Part shown: one piece after another, positions 25,934-38,719 of the stretch | Layout of the letters: each line of letters starts with the position of its first letter | Numbering within the stretch: the first letter of the stretch is position 1 | DNA from: Urechis unicinctus | Lineage: Eukaryota; Annelida; Polychaeta; Xenopneusta; Urechidae | Reading direction: 5' to 3' | Assembly (NCBI GenBank): GCA_034190875.2 | Contig: CM067349.1 | Location: 26,476,266-26,540,265 of the forward strand | Length of the DNA: 64,000 bases | Made by a program: the position numbers and the translations under genes | Notes under the pieces: generated by a model | What the model was told of the DNA's origin: nothing | Database searches by the model: none | The model's input: the letters and a program-made list of their open reading frames with translations, nothing else

Positions 25934-26134
25934 GTAAGTGTGCCTTGCGATGGTTTAAGCCACATTACCTTCGATGCTGCATCGCTTATCACATAAAAAT
26001 TCAATACAAGAGTCAGAGTGGCGCCGACATTCTTAATATCATGGGATTTTTGTCTTCTTGTGAGAATCAATTTACTTACTTGCCGGGCCTCATGAATAAT
26101 CGCTATGAAGGATTGTGCTGCTACTTCTCGTACC

Positions 26135-27652
26135 TTTTCTGCAGTTACCTGTGATGAAGTCATTGCCTTGATCAAGAAGTGCCCCACGAAATCCTGCTCT
26201 CTGGACTTATTGCCAACTTGGCTGCTGAAGGATGTGAAAGTCTTGCAGGTACTGGCTCCGGTGATGACTAGATGTGTAAATGCGTCTCTCATGTCAGGGA
26301 GAGTACCGACTAGTCTTAAAAAAGGGATTGTCACTCCTCTGCTCAAAAAGAATGGTCCAGACACTAACATCTTAAAGAACTACAGACTAGTGTCGAACCT
26401 GGCATTCCTAGGGAAGCTTATTCAGAGGATAGTTGCTAGTCGTCTAACTGAGCACATGACCAGGAATGGTATGTTTGTTCCCTTTCAGTCGGCCTACAGG
26501 AGAGGTCATAGCGTAGAGACGGCGATGCTCCGAGTGAAGGATGACGCACTGGATGAAGGTAAAGGGGTTCTCCTGCTGTTGATGGACCTGTTGGTAGCGT
26601 TCGGCACTGTAGACCACTCCATCCTTATTGACCGACTATTCGCCATCATCGGTCTGCGGGGAACAGCTCTCAGCTGGATTAAGAGCTATCTTGAAGACAG
26701 ATCACAGTGTCGCAGTTCTCGGAGAAGAATCGGATGTGATCGCCTTGAAAACTGGAGTGCCACAGGGCAGTGTCCTAGGCCCGCTACTCTTCCTGTGTTA
26801 TGTCTTGCCTTTAGCTCGTGTCATTGACAGCCACTCTCTGCTCAGACCTGGCTACGCAGACGACACGCAGGTCTACACAAGGTTCAGGTTCGGTGATCAG
26901 CTGTCCCTTTGGCAGGCCATTAGATCCCTTGAATTATGCGCCAGCGACGTTAGAGTGTGGATGTCACGTAATAAACTCATGCTCAACGATGAGAAGACTG
27001 AGCTTCTGGCTGTGGCCCCTAAGCATTACATCAATAGTTCAATAGTGTAATAGACTTTGACCCATGTGTCAGTGTAGGTGACGTATCGATACGCGCTTCG
27101 GAATGTTTGAGAAACCTTGGTGCTATTTTTGATCGTTCCATGCGCATGAATCCGCAGAATCCGGCCAATACTGGATAAGGAGACATGCAAGCGAGTGGTG
27201 GACGCTCTCGTTACCTTACGACTCGACTTCAGCAATGCACTTCTTCTTGGGGTTCCTGCCTCTCTTCTCAACCGTTTGCAGCTGGCCCAAAATGCGACCG
27301 TCAGAGTGGTTACCCGCACCAGGAAATTTGATCACATCACCCCCATACTCAAGACCCTTCACGGGCTCCCCGTGCATGTAAGGATTGTGTATAAGGTGCT
27401 CCTGGTGGTGTTTAGGGTCATACACAATCTTGGTGCACCGAAGTACCTCGCAACCCTCCTCAGCCCGCATGTTCCAGCGCAACAGCACTCTTGGCAGTCC
27501 CGCGGGCGAGAAGGGCTTTTGGCGTAAGATCTTTCAGGACTGCTGCGCCACGGCTGCGGAACAATCTTGATGACAGCCTCCGCCAGGCGCAATCCGTCGA
27601 GGCTTTCAAGAAAAGTCTTAAAACACACCTATTCCCAAAAGAACGTGCATGA
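26135..27652 (+). pseudogene. LINE reverse transcriptase, truncated and frame-shifted
   Basis: Reading begins inside the RT domain with KKCPTKSCSLDLLP. The order of motifs is intact: NYRLVSNLAFLGKLIQRI, FQSAYRRGHSVETA, motif A LLMDLLVAFGTVDHSIL, TGVPQGSVLGPLLF and the active site YADDTQVY at about 26853. Motif A keeps its catalytic Asp (LMD) but has Gly where AFDTVDH is usual. A frameshift lies near 26695-26710, another after a stop at 27048-27050, and a deletion near 27145. Reading resumes with DKETCKRVVDALVTLRLDF at about 27175, shifts again near 27520, and ends FKKSLKTHLFPKERA-stop at 27650-27652. It cannot make a working enzyme. Confidence 0.9.
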
Positions 27653-27721
27653 ACTCTCAAGCGCATAGAAATACTTATAATGTTGCGCTCCCAAAATAAA
27701 TGACATTATTATTATTATTAT
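26135..27721 (+). mobile_element. 5'-truncated CR1/L2-type non-LTR retrotransposon
   Basis: The element encodes part of a reverse transcriptase and its C-terminal region and ends in an (ATT)n tail (27706-27721). The matching empty site in copy B is at 63596-63600, where CTCGTACC joins GATATCG directly. A 4-base target duplication TACC lies at 26131-26134 and 27722-27725. The endonuclease domain and the 5' end are missing, which is the usual result of incomplete target-primed reverse transcription. The assignment to CR1/L2 rests on the C-terminal motifs (LNRLQLAQNA, FKKSLKTHLF) and the short microsatellite 3' end. The insertion is not fixed between the two copies, so it postdates their split or is a polymorphic allele. 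Confidence 0.93.
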
Positions 27722-27725
27722 TACC

Positions 27726-28068
27726 GATATCGTAGTGTTTGTGGGAGCTAAACCAGATAGTATATACATCCTAAATATAACCGAGGTTATACCAATTATC
27801 CAGCAATAATGGTCCGCTACGGATATATCAAACAAGGTGTATGCCTGATGCAGTGGATAAATATGTATTGTACGAGTAAGCAGAAAATGATAACCATACA
27901 ATTCACTCCAATCCAGATAGAGAAATGTGGCAATGTCAGGTGAGATACAGTGCATCACACCAAAACCGAAGGCATTGAGCTGACCATAACAGCTAATCTG
28001 ATAGTTTCTTGTAGTCTGCACCATTTATCCATAGAGCGTAACGAGCTCAGCTGCTTGATGCTAGTACT
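27726..28068. other. Copy A sequence downstream of the LINE
   Basis: Collinear with 63600-64000, where copy B has an extra piece of about 63 bases. No gene is recognised. Confidence 0.6.
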
Positions 28069-28174
28069 AAACAGGCTTTTCTCATAGATGCATTGAAAGA
28101 GAGAATACAACCAAGCAGACTGATTTTCTATGTCTAATGGTGCAGTATTGAAGGATTAAACAGATAAGTTGCCT

Positions 28175-28435
28175 CCACCATGATAACAGAAAGCAAATGA
28201 AAAGCAAACGCAAACATCACAGATGCTCCCTTCTCTTTCCAGGCGTTTCCCTCAGTAATGCTCCCCGTCGGGTTATTTAGGTTACTGCTGATTCATGCAT
28301 ATCTCTGCGCAGTGCACCTCAGAGTGTGAACCCTTTCTTTCAATTGTATTCGGGCATCTGTCATCGATGTTGTCAGAGCATTAATTGTATATGTCTACGA
28401 ATAAAAGTGATGCCTTGGGGCAACTGAGTATCCTG
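28175..28435 (+). repeat. Direct repeat, unit 1
   Basis: Similar to 28645-28920. Shared anchors include CCAGGCGTTTCCCT, GTGAACCCTTTCTTTCA and ACGAATAAAAGTGATGCC, in the same order. The units lie about 475 bases apart and are clearly diverged. Confidence 0.8.
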
Positions 28436-28644
28436 GCTTGCCACATCTAATTACCTATTAATCCGTGGATAAAGAAGGGGCTCTATCCCTAAACACATAA
28501 CATGAAGTCGTTCTTAACAAATGTAAAACAAATACTTAAGGCTGATATGGGAATTTAAAAAGCTGACTACTCAATATATTCCGGCTGTCAGACATTAATA
28601 CACATGTCGGAAATCAAGTTTCAAGATTTGCATAAAAAAATTCA

Positions 28645-28920
28645 GAGATTAAATGCAAAGCAAAGGCAAAAATCACAGGTGCTTCATTCTTTCTCCAGGC
28701 GTTTCCCTTGGTAATGCTAGGTTGATGTGGTCTGTTCATGTCTAACTTAACACAGTTTTCTTCTCTTTTGATGTTGACTGACTAAGTCCTTTGATTGCGC
28801 CGTTGGTAAATGGTGTCGAAAGCTGAGGGGATATCAGCGCACCTCAAATGGTGAACCCTTTCTTTCATTTGTATTATTGTATACGAATAAAAGTGATGCC
28901 TGTAGGCTACTGAGCATCCT
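28645..28920 (+). repeat. Direct repeat, unit 2
   Basis: The partner of 28175-28435, with internal indels. No coding potential is seen in either unit. Confidence 0.8.
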
Positions 28921-30430
28921 GACTGTAGCCCAAAACGCAACCGATGGGCCTGCTACATCTAACACCCGGTGAATTCGCGGAAAGAGAGCTATATGATACA
29001 CGTTCATGCTATTTTTATTAACCCATCTAGCTTATATTCGCATCACCATCTATCACTTAATCACGCCGCCGTCTTTGTAGCACCACAAGGCTTTGGCATA
29101 ATAACACACACATGAATAATATTTTGTGACTGCATTCCAGTAATAAGTGAATGCTGTCGGCTTTCTTTTGATAATTCTAGGAATATTTGTCATTGCAAAC
29201 ACATGTATTTACCAGGCATATGATTATGTTTACCTGCCTTCATGGCGTAGATGCAGCAATCATTCCATTAGTAGCTACAAAGGAGCATCGATAATTGCAA
29301 GTAGAGCCTGCAGCAGTCATGCAGATCCTGCTTTTATAATGTGCCTTCACTTTCTTTGGTGCATTTCAATACAGGAGAATGATCGTGTTACCAAGTACAT
29401 GACGGGGAACCTTTTAACTGAAAAGATCGAAGATGTGTATTGATCTGGACTAGACTTATTGATCTGGAAGGAGATGCTTGCTGCAGGCGACCACCATATA
29501 CCACACTCGTGCGGGGTTGCTGTTTAACCATTCATAGGTGATGTTTTAACTCTACACTAACCTCACCTTACCGGTTAACACATCGGGTGAAAATAAGGCT
29601 GGTGCAGAAGGAGCAGCTTATCATATTTTGATGCCTTTGTATGTAGGAGGGGCGTATCTAATGGAATGTTGCAAGATTTTGAATGGATAGTGACGCTGAA
29701 TAGAACCGCACGTGTTGTTATTACTCCATGTAACCCTCAGGGAAAAGCCTTGTGACAAACAAATGCGATGTACAAGTATCATTCGTGTGAAAGTAACTGT
29801 CAATACGATATAGGTGAGTAGTGAGATGATATGAGATGCAGCTCCGGTCATAGTCGATAACCAAGGCAGATTACAAAGTTACTTGCAAGATAGTAAGAGG
29901 TAAGTTGCATCTATCCAATCATCAACGTGATAGGTGGAAGTCGTTATCTAAGCAAGTGAAGTGAACGCACAGAGGTGGTTATTGCACCGATATATGGAAT
30001 GTCATGTTCGTTGCATGGCGTTTTGTTACCTATTTTGTCGTTCCATCAAGCATCCAAACTGATAGTAGCCCGTGCATTTACGTTAGCTAAGCCCGCTAGA
30101 ATTATAGTATATCATAACACATACTGTGGAGGCGGTCAAGTGGTGTTTGCTATACAGTATGGATAGCATGAGTCTAGTAGTGATTTTCTTGTAGAAATAG
30201 ATGCAGGCACATTATCCTGATGCTAGCTAATGAATTTAGGTACTGAGTACCACAAAATGAATTGAACTTGGTGTTAGGGTGGTGTGATTAAATCGATCAC
30301 ACTGGCCTTCAGCAGGGTGGAGGTGAACGTATGTCACTCATTAACGCCATTGAGTGCTAAAAGTTATGATTCAAGCCATTAAGAATATCGGTACCACAAC
30401 TGCTAAATAGCTTATAGGTCATGTACTTGT
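28921..30430. other. Single-copy stretch, nothing recognised
   Basis: A frame of about 98 codons at 29147-29443 starts at GTG and has no domain I recognise. I see no other structure. Confidence 0.4.
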
Positions 30431-30432
30431 CT

Positions 30433-30598
<166 letters not shown>

Positions 30599-31228
30599 TC
30601 TATGTATGTCCCAATAAAGCCTCTTCCAGGTATCATTCGTATTGTCATCTGAAACCGAGGGGCGTTGGTAGATCTATTTCCTTGTTGTCCCAATTATAAT
30701 AACACGGTGTTGTAGAACTAAATAGAGCCATATTTAAATGTTGGAATAAGCCTTCAAGACTTGTACACCTAGTGATGTTTACCAATCGAGTAAGCAAATA
30801 TCAGATTTCAAATAAATGCAGTTGCCAAATCGGTCCGATAGAACGTGTTATTTTCCCGACCCCTTTTTATCTACTTAAAATCCATTTTTTCACTGTGCGC
30901 TGTCCGATTCTACTTGTCCTCAAATTAGTTCTGCAAAGCAAAGAAATAGGAACACTTAAGCCTCTCAAGCAGGATGACAGCCTGATGTATCTATTGGTCC
31001 CACATCACGCAAACCACATATGTCATGCAGTTTTAAATGAAAGGGGTTAATTGTCCTGGTTTCAACGCGTGTCGGCAGATATTGTCAATAATGATCGATC
31101 AGACAATCTGGCCGCAGTTGAGGTATTCGTGTTCGCTAACGCATTCATACAGGATATAATTTCTAGAAAGGTACCCAATTTATTGATACCTGGGTTGGCG
31201 ATTGTTATAGTTGTTATGATAATAGATT

Positions 31229-31375
31229 GTGATGACGAGAAGTAGAAAAAGAAAAAGGAGAGGAAGTAGAAAAAGAAGAGAAGAAGAAGACGATGAAGAA
31301 AAAGACGGAGACGAAGAAAAAGACGACGACAACGACGAAGAAGAAGGAGACGAAGACGAAAAAGACGACGAAGCA
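31229..31375 (+). repeat. Purine-rich GAA/GAC/GAG tract
   Basis: The plus strand is almost all purine from about 31229 to 31310 and then becomes (GAC/GAA)-rich. Translated, it gives only Lys/Arg/Glu/Asp strings. It is low-complexity DNA and no gene is claimed. Confidence 0.8.
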
Positions 31376-31399
31376 GTAGGGAACGTATGCGGTAATGTT

Positions 31400-33660
31400 A
31401 ATCAATGTATAACGACTGAACGAAAGATGATCATCATTATCATGATCATTGTAGTAATGTTGATCAATATCAGGTCATTATACAGATATATGCACATGAA
31501 ATATATTGATCAAACGCGTGGTCATTGCAGGATAAAGTAGATTGCTTTTGTAAAGTTAGATGCTCATTATTAGACTGCTGAATGAACGAGGATCGTGAGT
31601 ATTGTATGGAAGTTTAGTCTAAATAATGTACATAGAACTTCATTTGTGCGGCTTCATCATTGTATAAAAGATTTGTCAAAAGTAATGGGACACTTTGTTT
31701 TAAATAACTGTTTTCCACGTGTGACGATCACTCAATGCCACCCCTCGCTTGTTTGGATTTACAACCGTTAAATCACTGAAGTCGATGTCTCACGTCCTTA
31801 TCATAGTAGTGTCTATGCGGTTAAGCCAAGAACAAAGCCACATCGTTTCTCATAGCTGGGGCTATGAATTATAAGCCGACCATTCATGTTACCTTATGCA
31901 GGATGCGTCTTGGTATATTTCCTCATTACTACAACGTGAGTGCAACCTGAGGATCTAATATTTGGTGCACGCAAAGTAGATATCAGCGCCCGTTCTAAAC
32001 TCATAAATCGACAATAAACGAGATAACCAGCTCAGCTTGGCGCCAACCATGGTAATCGGTCCATTCTTGTAAAGCTATTAAATGCAACTTCTCGCGAATA
32101 GGAATAGATGCTCAGTTTGATCAGTTATTATCACATCCAGGTATTGGGACAGCATCCAACCGTCATAGGGTTCGCCGGCGCATATTCCTTAGAAACGAAG
32201 CATTTACGGTGAATGCAAATATTTCGTTTGTGTGTCGTCAATTTATATGGGTTGTTAGATCAGTGATGTATTAAGGGAAAGCTGCCTCCTTGCTCAAGCC
32301 AGACGTATGTGACTGTTAATTATCACAATACCTGGTTACACAAATAAGCTAAGTATAGTAAACAATTACATCGTTTTGCGACCTGGCAAATATATCCTCG
32401 AAAGTTTCGGCGCGGCAAGAGTAACACGTTTTTGTTGTTATTCAAAAGATCTATGTTAGTGCAGATGGCCTTGTGATATTCACAATTCATCCTTCATGTG
32501 ATTCCGTTGAGTCTAGCACCTTATGCTACCTACAGCATGGTGGCGGCTGATGTGTACCATTGAGACAACGTTGGAATGTTTAATACTTTATCAGAAACCT
32601 CCTCCGTTTGCTTTTTTATTCCTTTGAGCAAACGTTTGTCCAACGTGGCCAAATCCGCCAATTTGATCTACCTCAATAAGATGCGATCATTACGTTTAAA
32701 TTTCTATCCTAAGCGTCCGCGGAATGCAACAACAGTTTTGCGAAACAAGGTGATTATGTAGAAATGTTATGGTTTTAGTTGTAAAGTGTAGAATTAATTG
32801 CGGATGATACAACATCTTGACAGAGGCGTTATACTTACCTATATAACGCCATATTGTAGGTTATCAGCCAAAATGATAAAAAAGAGCGAACCTCAGATCA
32901 TGAACCATTCGTTATTAGTCTTGCATATGAAACACTACGTCATTGTATCCCGCCATCATCCGCAAACTAATTTTTTACCTGATGTCCACGTCACCACTGC
33001 GCGATGCGTAGACAACGTTGCAACATGAATGAATCCAACATTCTGATGGATATGCATCTCAGACCCACTTGAGAGCAAACTACGTACGAGTGGATTTTGC
33101 ACGATAGATTAATTCATGCGATGTTTAGCTTGTCAATTTATGACTTGCAAAGCAGATAGCAGACTCCTAATAACGTACTATGAACAATCGTTTAGCATCT
33201 ACATGACCAACAACCCGTACCACACATTCCTGATTGGTGAGCGACCTCTTACCAATACAACTAGAACCTGCCTTCAGTCCCCTCCAACAAAACGCGAATG
33301 GTTTCGCTTATATAGTCAAATGCTTGAGAAGATGTGTTTTGTTCTGAATTATATGAATTATTCAAAGTGCATATATCAAGGTTGTCATGCGTACAATCTA
33401 TGATGTTAAGGCGCAAACTATCAACGTTACGCTCGATGCTGCACAGTCCATGGCAAGTACAGATAGATTGTCCATCCTACCTGTACATCGCTATTCTTCT
33501 CCGTTCACAACATGATTGTGGGAGCCGCCATCAAGCACAGTGACACGGGATAAAATAGACCAGTCTCTACCAATAAGGGCGGAGGTAGATCGCTGTTTCT
33601 GATTCAGTGCATCAAAACGTTCTCTGCGGTCATAACGTAGATTGTAGTTAAGTTGCATGG
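31400..33660. other. Single-copy stretch, nothing recognised
   Basis: AT-rich sequence with only short frames that lack motifs. No inverted or direct repeats stood out. Confidence 0.4.
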
Positions 33661-33666
33661 TTGCAA

Positions 33667-33880
33667 GGATATGGTATGATATAATAATAGGACATGGTAT
33701 GGTATAATAATAAGACTTAGTATGGTACAATGATAGGACATGGTATGGTATAATAATAGGACTTAGTATGGTACAATGATAGAACATGGTATGGTATAAT
33801 AATAGGACTTAGTATGGTACAATGATAGGACATGGTATGGTACCATTATAGGACAGGGTATCGTATTATAATAGGACATG
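33667..33880. repeat. 23-bp minisatellite with a 46-bp higher-order unit
   Basis: Two 23-base variants alternate, one starting GACATGGTATGGTATAATAA and one starting GACTTAGTATGGTACAATGA. Starts fall at 33691, 33714, 33737 and 33760 and continue, with decay at both ends. Confidence 0.92.
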
Positions 33881-36800
33881 CATACAGCAAGCAACAGTTC
33901 ACACGAGGGAACATTGGTTGTAATATCGAGAATTCAGGAGGCTGATAAAATGTTGCAATCTTCGATGTCCTGGATTTATCATTACGTAAGCCTTATCGTA
34001 AACTCACAGATCACAAAAACGACAATCGTTCTGCTCCATTTATAGATTCATTTGTTTATGGACAGCAAATATTGGATAGTGATCGCCAATCATATCGCTT
34101 GAATGCCAGTTCATTGAGGCGGTAAGAACATTGGATAGACGCTTCCTTCCCTCTTGTGCTTGAAAGGCAGTATACTTGATTATTGCGGACTCCAAATGCT
34201 TCATATCTCATCTCTAGATAGCCAATATAATTCATCAAACAGTTTGTTTCGTTGTTCTAATGGAACACATAGCAGGTCATGTCTAACAAAATAAGTAGCT
34301 TGAAGACGATAAACGACGAAATATCGGGACTTAACGCAAAACGAAACAGATTTATGGGTGGAATTAACCGGTACCAAACAGTCGTTAATGTTAGAGCAAC
34401 TTATCATGGGGCTCAAGTTAATGAGAAGATATGGAGCTTTTGAAGTGGCTTATAAAAACAGCACATGTAACACGCTAAATATTAGCATCTTTCGTCAAGA
34501 GCTGATAAAGTGCCATATATCAGTCTGACTGCCTTTGCCCAACACTACAGAGAGTTTGCACTTCAACCCTATTTTTTTCTGGCGATCCCTTTTGTCCTAG
34601 TAAATATCAGTCTTGTGTTTGTTTCTGTAAAAAAATCATCTAGAGTTGAATGTCGTCATAAATATCTCCATTGCAAATACTACACATGGTAAGATAAGTT
34701 GAGAAGGTTGTTCAGAGAAAACACATTTTTGTCTCAAACTACTATAGAACCTAACAGCCCTATCTTAAAGAACAAAGTTAACATAAAGAGAGGAAAACCT
34801 TTCAGCTATTCAGTTATAAACGTAGTTTTCGAGCGTCGGTCATTCAATGCGTGGCACAATCGGACATACATATATGACAGGATATTCAACCTATTAGCCA
34901 TTGAAGGTATAATCTGCAAACAGCATCAAATTGAGTCCTTACATTCCCAAGAGCGAGTAGGTTTGAGCATGAAGCTGATTTAATGCTCGCCCCTACAGAG
35001 CGCTTTATCCCCGCTGACTGGTTTGTACATGGATCAGGTGGGCTGCAAGATGCATTATACGATATGCAGTTTACATTGGAATGATCATTTAATCGACATA
35101 ACCGATGAAGAACAGTTGCCAGCAACATATCAATGAGGTGTAGATATGCGACTGATGAGAGAATGGATTAATTGGACCTGGATATACATAATTATAATTA
35201 AATTGATGAAACAGTGAAGAATGTGTGTTTTTCAATCAGTCATCTGCGATGAAAACTCTGGCTGGGTGTAATATATTGACGAAAATGCATACAAGCAATG
35301 TATGGCAAATTCTACGACTGGTGGAACGAAATGAACACATGGTCTGAAATAAGGTGATAATTATGCTACCACCTCAACAGCTCTTCCCGATTCATAGAAA
35401 ATAACCTTAAACCTGTTATATCGTTCTATGCACCTCCCAATCAATTGAGATGGCTGAATAGAACAGACCCGATTCATGTTCTTCAGATTCAGGACACCAG
35501 AATTTATGGTTTGTCATCATTGGACTGGTTGTTCTGTCAGTATAATGCCTACTTGCTAATAGTGACGAATTGAGCTGTACATCGCTCTGTCAATGTAGAC
35601 TCAAGTGGCTCGGGTGAATGATATGGATCCGTCCATCATTCCTAGGTCTGTAACATCGCAAATCATTCAAGCGCTTCATCACCGAATCACACCGCGACAT
35701 TGCTCTTAGTGAAATGCAGATTGCGACCAGCTACAAGAATTGTGATTGCAGAGTACAAAAACTTGGAACTATTACAAATTGCATCAGCGTAAACATCATC
35801 AATACCATTCCCAATGATGTACCTCCAGTCTTTGCTGTGAAGCACCCATGCACGCATGCAGTTCTTTGAAATCAGATACCGATTACTTCTTATCAGCCTA
35901 ACATCACACGGACCTTTGTAAATGGTTACTGTAAGCTAAAAATCCAGCAGCGTGAAATCCAGCGAAGAGATAGATAAAACTCTGCTTTGTCATCAGATAA
36001 ATGCCTGTAATGTGGCAATATCGCTTGTATTACCAAATTCGTTAGGCATCCGCTGTGTACCGATTATCTTAATGTGATATAAAAACTTAAACGCTAGATC
36101 CAGCCATTTCGACCGATAACAAAACAAAACGAGTAATAAACATTGTAGCCATAATCACCAATAATCACATTGCTATGAGCTACGGAAATTTGATTGTATT
36201 CTTTTCTACAGTCACATCAACTCTAGTGTTATGAATGTAAAGTTTTATGCACGTGATCATAGTTTGAGCAAACGTTTTCCCTTGTCAGGATGTATGTAGA
36301 TATGGATAGCAACCAAACTTAAAAGGGCCCAACATGGCATTTGAACGTTTGAGTTGCTTATTTCATTATGATAATTATCACCCTAATAATTCACATAATG
36401 GCGATCATGATGAAGATGGTCATTAGTGGATCTACCATCATCACATTTATTGTCATTGTCACTATGTCTTCTTCGCTTCTTCTTCCTATTTCTCTTCTGT
36501 TCATATTCTTCATTTCATCCCCCCTGTAGGCATCAACATCCGCGTCACCACATTCCATCATATTAACAATCATCACGTCACCAACCGCACCAATATAATC
36601 ACCATAATTGTCATTCATGTATCCTTTGTTGATACTTTAACATCGCCCACATCGATTGAGCACGACAACTGCGGCAACGTTGTCTAGACAGACTGATAAA
36701 AGCAGAAAAGACCAGTCGACACGGGATGAGCCGATATCCGCATTGATTCTATCCTACATCGCATGCGTTGTATGAATGAAAGTCAGCGGCATAGCTTTTA

Positions 36801-37129
36801 AGTGTTTGCTGCTTTACTGAAGAAATTGGAGGGAAAGAAGAATTTGGCAGATCATAGTGAGTGATTGATTATACGAAGATGACAGAGGGTGTAGAAAATA
36901 ACAACTGGCAACAGTAATTATGGCAGTATGATATACCTGATATGTGTTTTATTGCCCCCTGCTGTATTCTGCCTCCCATTGAGGTGAATATCATTTTCTT
37001 TATAACTTACATTGAATTTATCTATCCTATCGACTGGCGTCTGCAGAGCTTATTTTCGGGGTTGACATAGATAACCCATAATTGCATTCCGGCGTCACTG
37101 GTTATATAACAATTGACTGACCTTGTCAA
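33881..37129. other. Single-copy stretch, nothing recognised
   Basis: No frame here has a recognisable domain. The AT-rich sequence has scattered short frames only. Confidence 0.4.
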
Positions 37130-37194
37130 ACCGAGGAAATGCCAGTTACTCACCGAGGTAATTCCAGTTACTGACTGAGATAAAGGCAGTTACT
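37130..37194 (+). repeat. Three-unit 22-bp tandem repeat
   Basis: The units are 37130-37150, 37151-37172 and 37173-37194. Each starts near ACCGAG or ACTGAG and ends CAGTTACT. Confidence 0.8.
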
Positions 37195-38127
37195 GTCTTC
37201 GTTCGTCCTAATGACCTCTGACACAATAACAAAGCAATGTAAACCACTAAAGGTACCAATATGCTATCCTAACGTGTGACTTACAATCACATCAATATCA
37301 CTTTTGTCGCTGCAACGTGACATGGAAGCACACACAAAAAGATCAATTAGAGGTCTAATATTTATTCTTATACGCCCTCTGCCGTTAATTATAATTCTGT
37401 CCTTGTTACAATCTATATTCAATATCCTTTGTTCATAGGAAATGGCTTCATGGGCAATAGAAGCAGCGAGTATCTGACGCCGAAATGTGCTATCCTAATT
37501 TAAATAAGCACTGGATGTTATTTCCGACATCCCAGACTTTCATCTATCCCCTATATAATACAATATAATAGCATTTCTTACATACGCATGGTACAGGCAT
37601 TTTATGTTAAAGTATGGTGCGATTGAAGGGCAACAAAATGTGAGGCGTAATCAAAGTATTCAATAAAGTGAAGTAGAACAGTGATATCAATGTCTTTCAG
37701 AGTCGCATTTCTACATTTGTTGGGAGAGTTTCTCTTATCGAAATATTGCGAAGAAGTCAGACCCGAATAAACACATATTCCCCTTAATGGAGCCGAGCAA
37801 GCGTTATAAGGCGCTTTTAAATTCGATTTAAACAATCATGAATTATCTCTCATTTTCTCCACTTTTCTGTCTTACAAGGTAGCATGCTTCATGACTTATG
37901 TAGACCCCCATTCCAGCTTAACCAATCATGTATCAGTCACAATAGACACATGTACCTAGACTTCTCCGTCGATTGACCATGCAGTCACAAACTGAATGAT
38001 CCTAACATAATTATAGCGTACACACCTGTCTTGATTATGTTGCAATTATACTCATGAGATGGTGTCAGGTGCGAGAATGATCCATTGACACTCGCCGTAT
38101 TTTTCTGACATTGTATACCGCTGTTCT

Positions 38128-38312
38128 ATTGCTGCTACTGACTGCTACTGACTGCTACTTACTGCTGTTGACTGCTTCTGACTGCTGCTGGCTGCTACTG
38201 ACTGCTTCTGACTGCTACTGACTGCTACTGACTGCTGCTGACTGCTGCTGACTGCTACTGACTACTGCTGACTGCTTCTGACTGCTGCTGACTACTCCTG
38301 ACTGCTACTAGG
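38128..38312. repeat. 10-bp minisatellite (CTGCTRCTGA)n, array 1
   Basis: A degenerate array of a decamer of the type CTGCTACTGA, with CTGCTTCTGA and CTGCTGCTGA variants. It is followed by a block (38311-38345) that resembles 39048-39082. Confidence 0.92.
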
Positions 38313-38446
38313 ACAGGCGATGTATAATGACACTTCGTCCTGCAATTTCCCCCTAGTAACTGAGCAATGAAACCTCCGTCGAAGGAAAATGTCTTCAAGC
38401 TCTAAGAAGTATTACATATGACAGAACAAAGTCATCACACAAGTAA

Positions 38447-38712
38447 CTGACTGCTACTGACTGCTACTGACTGCTGCTGACTGCTGCTGACTGCTTCTGA
38501 CTGCTTCTGCCTGCTACTGACTGCCGATGACTGCTGCTGACTGCTACTGACTGCTGCTGACTGCTGCTGACTGCTGCTGACTGCTGCTGACTGCTGCTGA
38601 CTGCTGCTGACTGCTGCTGACTGCTGCTGACTGCTGCTGACTGCTGCTGACTGCTGCTGACTGCTGCTGACTGCTGCTGACTGCTGCTGACTGCTACTAA
38701 CCGCTTCTGACT
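38447..38712. repeat. 10-bp minisatellite (CTGCTGCTGA)n, array 2
   Basis: More homogeneous than array 1, with about 17 near-identical decamers from 38530. The 10-base period forces a 30-base reading cycle on the minus strand, giving repeats of QQQSAAVSSS type. I treat that as an artefact. Confidence 0.95.
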
Positions 38713-38719
38713 GCTGCCA

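Larger units (their letters stand above)
1..28068. repeat. Copy A of a large segmental (or haplotypic) duplication
   Basis: This stretch aligns in order with 43005-64000. Anchors along it include 1-500 with 43005-43220, 5640-5880 with 45600-45860, 14200-19460 with 50000-54950, 20224-21700 with 55123-56600, and 27726-28068 with 63600-64000. In one comparison (17380-17705 against 52890-53215) I count about 9 differences in 330 bases. Copy A carries extra segments: 1980-2970, 3170-4860, 5910-7080 (part), 16312-16503, 19483-20085, 21963-22275 and the LINE at 26135-27721. The left edge is cut off by the start of the window. Either a real duplication or two assembled alleles would give this pattern. 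Confidence 0.9.

Noticed and set aside
25849..26370. 173-codon minus-strand frame at the LINE 5' junction
   Set aside because: It spans the insertion boundary of the LINE and is the antisense shadow of the reverse transcriptase.
31229..31540. 103-codon highly charged frame
   Set aside because: It is produced by a purine tract, and the non-repetitive remainder has no motif.
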